From: DATJBF01 sp035515475
GTDB lineage: Bacteria > Verrucomicrobiota > Verrucomicrobiia > Palsa-1439
DNA length: 39,563 nucleotides
Assembly: GCA_035515475.1 (NCBI GenBank)
Contig: DATJBF010000031.1
Location: 1 to 39,563, forward strand
Reading direction: 5' to 3'
This document shows, piece after piece, positions 16,521 to 24,986 of this stretch. Below the pieces are notes generated by a model that had not been told where the DNA came from, did no database searches, and was given only the letters and a program-made list of their open reading frames with translations. A program made the position numbers and the translations under genes. Each line of letters begins with the position of its first letter. The stretch's first letter is position 1.

Positions 16521-18335
16521 ATGGAAGCCACTGCCAAGAACAACGCGCCGTCCCCGCCGCTGAAGGCGGGTGGCGCGGTTGAAGATATTGACCGCCTGGC
16601 GTTCGCAGCGCTGTGGTTGTTGGGGGTATTTGCCGTGTCGCTGGTCGCCGCGGGCGTCATGGCCTCGCGCCTGGACTCGGGGCTCCTGTGGAACACAGAT
16701 TGTTTTCTGGGGTGGGGTGCGCTGGTCGCGCTCATTCATTTTTTGTTCCTTCGTTTTCAAGTATCGGACTTACGGGCGGCCGAGACGGCCGATGCGGGAA
16801 TCGTCGGCACCGAGGCGCGGATTCAGCGCGAGCCGCTGTTGCCGTGGTTTCGGCGCACGGGTCAGGTGGCCTGCTTGATTGTCGGTGGGCTGGCGCTGCT
16901 CGGCGTCCTTCAGGGGAGTTTGCGGATGAAGACACCGCTGTCGACGGCGGACTCCGCTGCGATCCGGCTGGCCGGAATCCTCTTCCTGGCAATGTCGTTT
17001 GGCTTGTACTTCATCAGCCGCTTCGTGACGTTCGTCCAATCGCAGCATGACAAACGGACGCTCAACGGGCCGCTGTATCTGGCGCGACTGGGATTCTGGA
17101 TTTGCCTGATCAGCGCGGCCTGTCTCTTTACGTTCCTCTATGCCGGCCGCGACCTCGGCTTGTGGGTGGGACGGTTGATTGGCCTGGTGACGATACTCCT
17201 CATGGTCGATGCCTGGATCCGCGCGGGACTCGCGGTGTTTCAGCCGCGCGCTCTGCTGAAGGAGATGGCGCCCCTCGGCGGCAGTTTGGCGCTGGAAACC
17301 CTCTTTCGCCGGGGTAACCCGTGGGACGCGCTGATTCATCACATGGAAGCCTCTTTCGGAGTGAAGGTGGGGGAAGGATGGATTCTTCCGTTCCTGCGCC
17401 GGACGATCGAGCCGGTCGTCTTGTTGGGGATCATTTTGCTCTGGCTCTCCACCTGTTTTACGGCCGTGCCCCCGCAAAGTCATGGTGTCCGCGTGCGGTG
17501 GGGCCGGTACTTGACGCCGGCGTTGGAGCCGGGCCTGTACGTCACCTGGCCGTGGCCGGCGGAAATGATTGAGATCGTGCCCACGGAACGGGTCGAACAA
17601 ATCGCGTTGGGATTTGAGCACGACCTGGGAGGGCCGATGCTGTGGACCGAGACCCATTATGAAGGCGAGCAGAATCTGCTGGTGGGCAACGGCGAGGAAC
17701 TGCTGTCCATCAGCGTGCCGGTTTATTACCGCATCAAAGATCCGCTCGCCTACTTGAAGACCACCACGAACGCGCGGGAGGCGTTGATCAATTTCGCCTA
17801 TCGACAGCTCCTGGCGGTTACGGAGGCGCGGGACAGTTTTCGCGTGATGACCGTCGAGCGCCAGGAGATCAGCCGGGCCCTGAAACAATCTCTGCAACAG
17901 GAGGTCGATCGCATGCAACTCGGACTGGAGATTGTGTACGTCGGCTTGAAAGACGTCCATCCACCCGTCGCGGTCGCCCCGGCGTTTCAGGATGTGGTCA
18001 GCGCCGAGGAACAAAAACTGGCGGACCTCGATGAAGCCGCCGCCTATCATTTCCAAACACTGGCCGAAGCCGGGCAGCAGGCCAACCGGCTGCGGACCGC
18101 CGCCGACGCAGCGTTCAAGCAGCGGACCGCCCAGGCGGAAGGGGAATCCGCCCGATTCGTCATGCTCGCCGCCGCGGACGCGGCGAACACGAACCTGTTT
18201 CGCTTGCGCCTCCAGCTGGAAACTTTGGAACAGGCACTGGCCGGACCACAGAAGGTGGTGCTTACCCGTGCCGCGGCTACCAACGAGCAATTCTATCTCG
18301 ACATGCGCGGTTTGGGAGGACTGCCACTGCCATAA
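16521..18335 (+). CDS. polytopic SPFH/band-7 (HflK-like) membrane protein
   Basis: A 604-aa protein made of a multispanning N-terminal half and an SPFH domain. About seven hydrophobic segments are visible in residues 30-320, the last being PVVLLGIILLWLSTCFTA. The SPFH part follows directly (SHGVRVRWGRYLTPALEPGL, about 325-520), then a coiled-coil-prone region rich in Ala, Glu and Gln, ending with ALAGPQKVVL. Standard HflK or stomatin proteins have a single membrane segment, so this extension is unusual. The ATG at 16521 is 2 bases after the permease stop. An in-frame TTG at 16515 would overlap it. It is the first of three consecutive SPFH genes and probably forms a hetero-oligomeric ring with them (inference). 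Confidence 0.85.
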   Translation: MEATAKNNAPSPPLKAGGAVEDIDRLAFAALWLLGVFAVSLVAAGVMASRLDSGLLWNTDCFLGWGALVALIHFLFLRFQVSDLRAAETADAGIVGTEARIQREPLLPWFRRTGQVACLIVGGLALLGVLQGSLRMKTPLSTADSAAIRLAGILFLAMSFGLYFISRFVTFVQSQHDKRTLNGPLYLARLGFWICLISAACLFTFLYAGRDLGLWVGRLIGLVTILLMVDAWIRAGLAVFQPRALLKEMAPLGGSLALETLFRRGNPWDALIHHMEASFGVKVGEGWILPFLRRTIEPVVLLGIILLWLSTCFTAVPPQSHGVRVRWGRYLTPALEPGLYVTWPWPAEMIEIVPTERVEQIALGFEHDLGGPMLWTETHYEGEQNLLVGNGEELLSISVPVYYRIKDPLAYLKTTTNAREALINFAYRQLLAVTEARDSFRVMTVERQEISRALKQSLQQEVDRMQLGLEIVYVGLKDVHPPVAVAPAFQDVVSAEEQKLADLDEAAAYHFQTLAEAGQQANRLRTAADAAFKQRTAQAEGESARFVMLAAADAANTNLFRLRLQLETLEQALAGPQKVVLTRAAATNEQFYLDMRGLGGLPLP

Positions 18336-18351
18336 CCATTCGTCCATTTTT

Positions 18352-19245
18352 ATGAAGACACAAATCATCGTTCGCGGTCTCATCGGCGCCCTGGTCGGCG
18401 CGCTGATGTTGTTTGTGATGCTAACGTTTCAGGTTCGACAGAACGAACGCGTCGTGCTCACCCGCTTCGGCAAACCGGTGCGCGTGCTGGTCGAACCGGG
18501 ACTGTACGGCAAATGGCCCTGGCCCATCGAAACCGTCAACCGCTTCGACGCGCGGCTGGATTTCTACGACGCCCGCATTTCCGAGGCGCTCACGCGCGAC
18601 AAACGCAACGTCATCGTCCCCGTGTACGTCGCCTGGCGCATCGACGATCCACTCAAGTTTCTCCAGTCGCTGGGCAGCGCGGAAAACGCGCGGAGCAAGC
18701 TGGATGGCCTGGTCACCAGCGCCCGCAACACCGTGCTCGGTGGTTACGACTTCAACCAACTGGTGTCCACGAACCGCGACGAAGTCAAAATCCCCGAAAT
18801 CGAACGCACGATCACCGATCTGGTGGCCCAGCAAGGAAAACAGTCGTTCGGCATCGCGGTGGAACAGGTTGGCATCAAGCGGCTGACCCTGCCCGAGGCC
18901 AACACACAGTTCGTGTTCGAGCGGATGCGCGCCGAGCGGGCACAATTCGCGGCGCAATACCGCGCCGAAGGACAACAACAAGCCGATGAAGTCCGGGCCA
19001 GAACCGATGCCGACAAGACCGTGATTCTTGCCGACGCGCGCAAGTATGCCGAGGAGACTCGCGGCAAAGGCGAAGCCGAAGCCGCGCGCATATACAGGAC
19101 GGCGCACGAGAAAGACCCCTCGTTCTACAAGTTCCTCCGGGAATTGGACGCGCTGAAGCAAATTACCGCCACCAACACAACGGTCGTGCTGGACACGGAG
19201 ACGCCGCCGTTCGATCTGCTGCGTCCCGCGCTCAAGGGCGAATGA
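18352..19245 (+). CDS. SPFH/band-7 protein, HflC-like
   Basis: A 297-aa protein with one N-terminal membrane segment (about 5-26, IVRGLIGALVGALMLFVML) followed by an SPFH domain that starts QNERVVLTRFGKPVRVLVEPGL, in the layout of HflC. The C-terminal half is a long charged helix (ERAQFAAQYRAEGQQQADE, then GKGEAEAARIYRTAHEKD), like the HflC helical wall. E. coli HflC with HflK caps the protease FtsH. No ftsH is present here, so the partner is unknown. It starts 16 bases after the preceding SPFH gene and overlaps the next by the ATGA motif. Confidence 0.88.
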   Translation: MKTQIIVRGLIGALVGALMLFVMLTFQVRQNERVVLTRFGKPVRVLVEPGLYGKWPWPIETVNRFDARLDFYDARISEALTRDKRNVIVPVYVAWRIDDPLKFLQSLGSAENARSKLDGLVTSARNTVLGGYDFNQLVSTNRDEVKIPEIERTITDLVAQQGKQSFGIAVEQVGIKRLTLPEANTQFVFERMRAERAQFAAQYRAEGQQQADEVRARTDADKTVILADARKYAEETRGKGEAEAARIYRTAHEKDPSFYKFLRELDALKQITATNTTVVLDTETPPFDLLRPALKGE

Positions 19246-20303
19246 TCATGGCGCAACGCACTCCAGAACAAGACCTCGGATTTGGCCCGGCAGCGGTGCT
19301 CCAGGCCATGAAATCCAGCGTGAAACTCTTGCGCTGGGGGCTGCTGCTACTCGCGGTGATTTATCTGGCTTCGGGAGTGACCGTCGTCGGGCCGAATGAG
19401 ACCGCGTTCGTTTTGCGTTTCGGCAAATTGGAGCCCGGCCTGCACGGATCGGGCTTGTTACTGGCCCTACCGCAGCCCATTGACGAGGTGGTCAAAGTGC
19501 CCACGCGCAGCGTTCAGGAGATTCAACTCGACGCTTGGGAGTCGCCCGCATCAGCGGCCAACTCCGGGCCGCTGCCCCCCGTGGGAATGAGCGACACCCT
19601 GGATCCGGTGCAGGACGGGTACACCTTGACGGGCGACGCCAACATCATTCGGGCCAGATTCTCGGTGCGTTACCAGGTCGCTGATCCCATCGCTTACGCG
19701 TTGACCGTGAAAAACCAACCGGTATTGCTCGAAGCGATTCTGTATCAGGCGGCCACAGATGTGATCGCGCAGATGAAAGTCGACGACGTGCTTGCGGCCG
19801 GGCTGGAAGTGTTACGCGCCCGGACATTGCGCACCGCCCAAGCGCAGCTTGACCAACTCGGAATGGGCGTGCAGTTGTTGGCGTTTGAAGTGCATGAGAT
19901 CATTCCCGCGCGGCAGGTGCTGCCGGCGTTTGAAGACGTCGTCAGCGCCCGCGTCGAGTCCCGCACGCTCATCGAGCAAGCCAACAGCTATCGCGCTTCC
20001 GAGTTGCCCGGAGCCCAAGCCGATGCCTACCGGATCAAACAGGAGGCGGACGCCTACGCGCAGGATCTGGTGGCGAAGGCGACCGGCGAGGCAGCGGCGT
20101 TTGAGGCGATCGACCAACAATATCGGATGGCACCGGAATTGATGCGCACCCGTCTGTATGCCGACGCGATGGAAATCGTTTTGCGCAACCTGCAATCCAC
20201 CACGATATTCCACCCGTCAAGCGGCGGCCTCAAGCTGTTGCTGCAACCCAGTTACAGCCCGCAATTGCTGCCCACGCCGCAAACGACCCGGGAGCGCGAA
20301 TGA
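19242..20303 (+). CDS. SPFH/band-7 protein, HflK-like
   Basis: A 353-aa protein with an N-terminal membrane segment (about 31-49, WGLLLLAVIYLASGVTVVG) and a band-7 domain beginning NETAFVLRFGKLEPGLHGSG. A segment typical of HflK follows, with YTLTGDANIIRARFSVRYQV; helical regions (EQANSYRASELPGAQADAYR) complete the protein. The first ATG overlaps the preceding stop as ATGA; a second ATG at 19248 is also possible. The stop overlaps the start of the P-type ATPase by four bases. Together the three SPFH genes look like an HflKC-type assembly dedicated to this operon. Confidence 0.88.
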   Translation: MIMAQRTPEQDLGFGPAAVLQAMKSSVKLLRWGLLLLAVIYLASGVTVVGPNETAFVLRFGKLEPGLHGSGLLLALPQPIDEVVKVPTRSVQEIQLDAWESPASAANSGPLPPVGMSDTLDPVQDGYTLTGDANIIRARFSVRYQVADPIAYALTVKNQPVLLEAILYQAATDVIAQMKVDDVLAAGLEVLRARTLRTAQAQLDQLGMGVQLLAFEVHEIIPARQVLPAFEDVVSARVESRTLIEQANSYRASELPGAQADAYRIKQEADAYAQDLVAKATGEAAAFEAIDQQYRMAPELMRTRLYADAMEIVLRNLQSTTIFHPSSGGLKLLLQPSYSPQLLPTPQTTRERE

Positions 20304-22234
20304 CGACGCTCACACAGACACACGAAGATCCCCACACGCATCTGGCCGATGCAGGTTGCTGTCACCACGGGGATGACAGCAATCTCCGGTTCCGTCTGGG
20401 CCTGGTGCTGTTCGGCTCGTTGTGCCTCGGCATCGACGGCTGGATCCGCATCGTCCGTCCCGACCAGCACGACGTGGCCGCCGTTTGGGCGATGATCGGC
20501 ACGGCCATTATCGCGCTGCCGGTCCTGTGGGACTCCATCATCGGTTTGAAATCCGAAGGCTTTGCCGCGACCAAATTCTACATGGACCAGTTCATCACGC
20601 TGGCTGTCGTTGCCTGCTTCGCCATCGGCCAATACGTCACCGGCGGACTGGTGGCGATCATCCTCGTCGTCGGTCAGGTTCTGGAAGAGCGCACCATGCT
20701 GGGCGCCCAAGAGGCGCTGGATAGGCTGGCCACGCTCGCAAAAGTCCGGGCGCGACGCCTGCGCAACGGAGCCGAAGAAGAAATCGATTCCGACCAGCTT
20801 GCCCCCGGCGACCGCGTGCGCGTGCGCCCGGGGGACACCGTGCCGGCGGATGGACGCGTTATCGACGGCCATTCCACCATCAACCAGGCAACGATTACCG
20901 GCGAGTCCATCCCCGTCGAAGCGGAAGCCGGCGACGAGGTGTTCGCCGGCACATCTAATCTGACCGGCTCGATTGAGGTCGAGGTCACCAAGGCCGGCGA
21001 CCAGACGGTGTTGGGGCGGGTCCGCCAAATCGTTGAGGAAGCGCAAACCTCGCGTGCGCCGATCATGCGGCTGACCGAAGAATACGCGCGGTATTACACG
21101 CCGTTGATTCTGATCATCGGCGGGTTCGTGCTGTTCTTCACGCACGACGCGACCCGGGCCATCTCGGTCATCATCGTCAGTATCCCCTGCGCGTTTGTGT
21201 TGGCCAGCCCGGCGGCCATGATCGCCGCGCTGGCCTGCTCGTCGCGACTCGGCATCTTGATCAAGAGCGTGCGGTTCCTGGAACAGGCGGCCTCCATCGA
21301 CACGGTCGTCTTCGATAAGACGGGCACCCTGACTACCGGCCAATTGCTGGTGGAACGGATTCAAACAGGCGGCGCGTTGAGCGAACAGGAACTGCTGGTG
21401 CTCGCCGCCAGCGCCGAGAGCCAGTCTTCTCATCCGGTGGCGCGGGCCCTTGTAACAGAAGCGCAGAGCCGCAAGTTGACATTGTTGGAGGCCACGGCTG
21501 TTGAGGAAGCGCAGGGTCGCGGCGTGTTCGCCCGTCTCGGCGGACGTGAAGTGCTGCTGGGACGCGCTTCCTGGCTGGCGGCGCGGGGCGTGTCCACCAA
21601 CCATGGCGAACACGAGGCTCACAACCTCAGTGTCTTACATCTGGCCGTGGATGGCGAACTCGCCGGGGTAATTTATCTGAGTGATCGCGTCCGTGCAGAA
21701 GCCGGCAGCATGGCTGCTCAACTCGGTCGTCTCGGCGTGCAACGCCTGATCATGCTCACCGGCGATCGCCAGAACGTGGCCGAGACCGTCGCCGCACGCT
21801 TGGGAATCACGGAAGTCCGCGCGGAGTGTCTTCCACAGCATAAACTCGAGATGGTCAATGAATTGAAGGCGCAAGGCCGCCGTGTACTGGTCATCGGCGA
21901 CGGCATCAATGACGCCCCCGCACTGGCCGCGGGCGACCTCGGCGTGGCGATGGGGGCGCTCGGCAGCGACGTGGCGATCCAGACGGCCGACGCGGCGTTG
22001 ATGACCGAGGACATCGGGCGGCTGCCGCTGCTGCTGGCGTTGTCGCGGCGCACGCTGCAGGTGATCCATCTGAATCTTCTGGCCGGGTTCATCTTCATCG
22101 TACTGGCCATTATCGCCAGCAGCCTGGGCTGGGTCACCCCGATTCTGGCCGCGTTCATCCACGAGTTCGGCGCGTTCTTCGTCCTGTTGAACAGTGCCCG
22201 CTTGCTACGGTTTGGGGAGGAGGATCATCCATGA
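20300..22234 (+). CDS. P1B-type metal ATPase with an IPC motif
   Basis: A 644-aa cation-translocating P-type ATPase. All catalytic motifs are intact: TGES (200-203), DKTGTLT with phosphorylated D339, the P1B-specific SHP (377-379), and GDGINDAP (533-540). About eight membrane segments are visible. The metal-binding motif of the sixth segment is IPC (295-297, VSIPCAFVLASP), where zinc or copper pumps have CPC and P1B-4 pumps have SPC. The last segment has HEFGA (621-625) with NSARLL, closer to P1B-4 than to the ZntA Asp motif. The N-terminus has no HMA domain, only a His/Cys cluster (HEDPHTH, CCHH at 20-23). Metal and direction are unknown. It overlaps both neighbours by four bases. Confidence 0.92.
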   Translation: MTTLTQTHEDPHTHLADAGCCHHGDDSNLRFRLGLVLFGSLCLGIDGWIRIVRPDQHDVAAVWAMIGTAIIALPVLWDSIIGLKSEGFAATKFYMDQFITLAVVACFAIGQYVTGGLVAIILVVGQVLEERTMLGAQEALDRLATLAKVRARRLRNGAEEEIDSDQLAPGDRVRVRPGDTVPADGRVIDGHSTINQATITGESIPVEAEAGDEVFAGTSNLTGSIEVEVTKAGDQTVLGRVRQIVEEAQTSRAPIMRLTEEYARYYTPLILIIGGFVLFFTHDATRAISVIIVSIPCAFVLASPAAMIAALACSSRLGILIKSVRFLEQAASIDTVVFDKTGTLTTGQLLVERIQTGGALSEQELLVLAASAESQSSHPVARALVTEAQSRKLTLLEATAVEEAQGRGVFARLGGREVLLGRASWLAARGVSTNHGEHEAHNLSVLHLAVDGELAGVIYLSDRVRAEAGSMAAQLGRLGVQRLIMLTGDRQNVAETVAARLGITEVRAECLPQHKLEMVNELKAQGRRVLVIGDGINDAPALAAGDLGVAMGALGSDVAIQTADAALMTEDIGRLPLLLALSRRTLQVIHLNLLAGFIFIVLAIIASSLGWVTPILAAFIHEFGAFFVLLNSARLLRFGEEDHP

Positions 22235-23181
22235 GAATGCATCGGCTCATCGTTCGCATCGTTCTATTGTATGCCTTGTTGGCCGCGCCGGTTTGCCGCG
22301 GACAGGAAACCGTCGCCGCGTCTCCCAGGAAGCCCCCGCTGGTTGTCGCGAGTTTCTTTCCATTGTACGACTTCGCGCGGCAGGTGGGCGGCGCGGATTT
22401 TCAAGTGGTCTGTCTCGTGCCCCCCGGGGCTGATCCGCATGAGATCGAGGCCACACCCGATGCCGCACGCCAGGTGGCCGACGCCGACCTGGTGCTGCTG
22501 TTGGGGCTGGGGATGGACGGTTGGGTGGAAAAGCTGGCGACGGCGGAGCACAAGCCTCACGTCGTACACTTGGGCGAGGGGTTACCGACCCACGCGATGG
22601 GCAAGGCCATGCTGAGCGAACTCGCAGACGCATCGACGCGCGTCAACCCCGAAGAGATTGACCCGCATGTCTGGCTCGACCCGGTCTTGGCGCAGGAAAT
22701 CGTCAAGCGGATCGCGACCGCACTGGTCGGGATCGCGCCCGCCAAGCAAACCGAGATCGAAGCGCGGCGCGACGCCTACCTCGGCGAACTTCACAAGCTG
22801 GATCAGGATTACAAAGACGCCGCGGCGCATTTCAAACAGCGTGAAGTTGTGACGTTCCACGGTGCGTTTGCCTACCTCTTCGGCCGGTACGGTTTGAAGG
22901 TGGCCGGCGTCATCGAGGAATTTCCCGGCAAGGAACCGTCGGCCGCTTACTTGCGGGCCCTGGTCGACACGATGCGTCGGTTGCATCAGCGGGTCATCTT
23001 CGCGGAGCCCGAGTTGTCCGATCGCGCCGCCCGGATCATTGCTCAAGAAGTGGGTGGACGCGTCGAAAAACTCGATCCGTGCGAAACGATTCTTTCCGAA
23101 GAGCCGAATGCCACGTATTTGGAGCGCCAACACCGCAACATCCGGGTTCTGCAGGATGCCCTCGGCAGCGCGACCCCGTAA
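22231..23181 (+). CDS. znuA: zinc ABC transporter substrate-binding protein (second set)
   Basis: A 316-aa ZnuA-type periplasmic protein with a signal peptide (about 1-24). The zinc ligands are in classical places: H70 in PPGADPHEIEATP, H146 in DPHVWLDP, H210 in TFHGAFAYLF, plus acidic residues in the C-terminal lobe (IFAEPE and LDP). It lacks the long His-rich loop of some ZnuA proteins. It starts within the stop of the P-type ATPase (ATGA) and precedes its ATPase by 6 bases. Compared with the first binding protein of this operon it is the more canonical zinc binder. Confidence 0.92.
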   Translation: MRMHRLIVRIVLLYALLAAPVCRGQETVAASPRKPPLVVASFFPLYDFARQVGGADFQVVCLVPPGADPHEIEATPDAARQVADADLVLLLGLGMDGWVEKLATAEHKPHVVHLGEGLPTHAMGKAMLSELADASTRVNPEEIDPHVWLDPVLAQEIVKRIATALVGIAPAKQTEIEARRDAYLGELHKLDQDYKDAAAHFKQREVVTFHGAFAYLFGRYGLKVAGVIEEFPGKEPSAAYLRALVDTMRRLHQRVIFAEPELSDRAARIIAQEVGGRVEKLDPCETILSEEPNATYLERQHRNIRVLQDALGSATP

Positions 23182-23187
23182 GCCATC

Positions 23188-23976
23188 ATGCACACGCCCG
23201 ATCGCCAACAATCTTCGGTCGCCGTCGCCGGCTCGCCGTTGTTGTCGGTGAACGGCGTCGGGTTAACTCTTTCACACCGGCGCATTTTGCACGACATCAA
23301 CCTGGACTTGAAAGCGGGCGAGTTCCTTGGATTGATCGGGCCGAACGGCGGCGGCAAGACTTCGCTGTTGCGGGTGATCCTCGGCATCGTTGCCCCGACC
23401 TGTGGACGGGTGAACTGGCACGATCCCGTCACGGCTGGCAAACCGGCCATCGGCTACGTGCCGCAGCGCAGTTGCGCAGATCGTAACTATCCGTTGAGGA
23501 CGCTGGAGATTGTGAGCCAGGGAAGCGCCGGCGCCGTACCGAGATGGGGTTCGGGAGGCCGGGCGTTGCGTCAGCAAGCCGAGGCATCGCTGCAGCGGGT
23601 CGGATTGGAAGCCGAGGTAAACACACCGTTCGCGGTGTTATCCGGCGGTCAACAACGGCGCGCGCTGGTGGCCCGGGCGTTGATGGACGACCCGAGAGTG
23701 TTGCTGATCGACGAACCGACGGCCGGCGTCGATGCCCAGGGCCAGGACCAGATCTGTTCCATCCTGCGCGATCTGACGCACCACGGGATTGCCATTTTGC
23801 TGGTCAGCCACGACATCCCACTGGTCGCCGAGTATGCCGATCGCATCGCCTGCCTGTGCGTGTCGTTGCATTGGCATGGCGCGGCCCATGAATTGACCGA
23901 CGAGATCGTTCACGAGGCGTACCGGTGCGAATTGGAGAATTACGGCGCCTCCGTCCACAGAAAGCACGCTTTATGA
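23188..23976 (+). CDS. znuC: zinc ABC transporter ATP-binding protein (second set)
   Basis: A 262-aa ABC ATPase with Walker A GPNGGGKT (51-58), signature LSGGQ (151-155), Walker B VLLIDEPTAGVD (171-182) and the H-loop SHD. The C-terminal stretch (LHWHGAAHELTDEIVHEAYRC) is a hallmark of ZnuC-like subunits. The first 17 residues form an extra, poorly conserved N-terminus, so the true start could be slightly later. Its stop overlaps the ATG of the amidase gene (ATGA), which separates it from its permease. Confidence 0.92.
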   Translation: MHTPDRQQSSVAVAGSPLLSVNGVGLTLSHRRILHDINLDLKAGEFLGLIGPNGGGKTSLLRVILGIVAPTCGRVNWHDPVTAGKPAIGYVPQRSCADRNYPLRTLEIVSQGSAGAVPRWGSGGRALRQQAEASLQRVGLEAEVNTPFAVLSGGQQRRALVARALMDDPRVLLIDEPTAGVDAQGQDQICSILRDLTHHGIAILLVSHDIPLVAEYADRIACLCVSLHWHGAAHELTDEIVHEAYRCELENYGASVHRKHAL

Positions 23977-24986
23977 GGCGTCGCAGGTGCAGCAATTTGA
24001 TGCGGATGTGCCTGGCCATCGCGATGAGCGGATCGGCGGTCGGCCAAACGACGACACTGCGATCGCATCGGCTGGCGGGGCGGTCCTACGTAACGATCGG
24101 TGATCTGGCGGGCTACTATCACCTGGGCCGGGGGATTCGTCACGACGACAAACAGGTGGCGTACCGCACCGCGGCCGCGAGCTTGGCAGTGGAGGCCGAC
24201 AGCCGCGAAATCCAACTGGACGGCGTCACGCACTGGTTGAGCGCACCGGTGCTGTCGGCGCGCGGCGAGTTTTGGATGACTCCCCTGGATGTGCTGACGA
24301 CGATCGATCCGATCCTGCGCCACGGGAGGACACAGATCGCGCGGACAACGTACACCGTCGTCATCGATCCCGGTCACGGCGGAGCCGATGAAGGGACCCG
24401 CGGGGCGCACAGCCGCGAGAAGGACATGACACTCGACCTGGCCAGGCGTGTGGAACGAGATCTCGCTGGTTGCCGGGGCGTCCGCGTGTTGCTGACGCGC
24501 ACCAACGACGTGACCACCCCCTTGGATCAACGCGTTGAGTTCTGCCGATCGGAGCACGCCGATTTCTACGTGAGTCTGCATTTCAATTCGGGAGGGACCG
24601 CCGACGGTATTGAGACCTACTGCGTTCCCCCGGCCGGCGCGCCGACGACGGCGCATGCACCGTACGAGGGCGAGCGGGAGTCGATTGCCGAACTGGGAGC
24701 GGTCCCGAACAATCGCTTTGACGAACAGAACGTCTGGCTGGCGCATTGCGTTCAGAAATCGCTGTTGCAGGCCACGCGCGCCAACGACCGCGGCGTGCGG
24801 CGGGCCCGGTTCTACGTGCTGAAGAACGCGGCGTGTCCCGCGATTCTGGTCGAGGCGGGATTTCTCAGCAGCCGCGTCGAGGAAGGGAAAATTCTCACGG
24901 CAGAGTACCGCGATGTGTTGGCCCGGGCGATCGCCGAGGGAATCCAAGAGTACGCCGGCCGACAACCCTTGGAGTCCAGACAGTGA
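23973..24986 (+). CDS. N-acetylmuramoyl-L-alanine amidase (Amidase_3)
   Basis: A 337-aa exported zinc hydrolase that cleaves the bond between muramic acid and the stem peptide of peptidoglycan. A short hydrophobic signal (about 9-24) is followed by a substrate-binding-like N-domain (about 28-120) and the catalytic domain from about 127. The four expected residues are H135 in DPGHGG, E149 in SREKD, H203 in SLHFNSG and E294 in VEAGFLSS. The ATG overlaps the znuC stop, and its own TGA shares a base with the permease start. A zinc-requiring cell-wall enzyme translationally locked inside a zinc importer is unusual. Confidence 0.9.
   Translation: MRRRRCSNLMRMCLAIAMSGSAVGQTTTLRSHRLAGRSYVTIGDLAGYYHLGRGIRHDDKQVAYRTAAASLAVEADSREIQLDGVTHWLSAPVLSARGEFWMTPLDVLTTIDPILRHGRTQIARTTYTVVIDPGHGGADEGTRGAHSREKDMTLDLARRVERDLAGCRGVRVLLTRTNDVTTPLDQRVEFCRSEHADFYVSLHFNSGGTADGIETYCVPPAGAPTTAHAPYEGERESIAELGAVPNNRFDEQNVWLAHCVQKSLLQATRANDRGVRRARFYVLKNAACPAILVEAGFLSSRVEEGKILTAEYRDVLARAIAEGIQEYAGRQPLESRQ

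Noticed and set aside
16770..18383. Long antisense open frame across the polytopic SPFH gene
   Set aside because: Composition is Arg/Gln/His-rich, as expected for reverse frames of GC-rich genes, with no recognisable domain.
20252..21622. Long antisense open frame across the P-type ATPase
   Set aside because: The ATPase motifs on the plus strand explain the DNA; the reverse frame has no family features.
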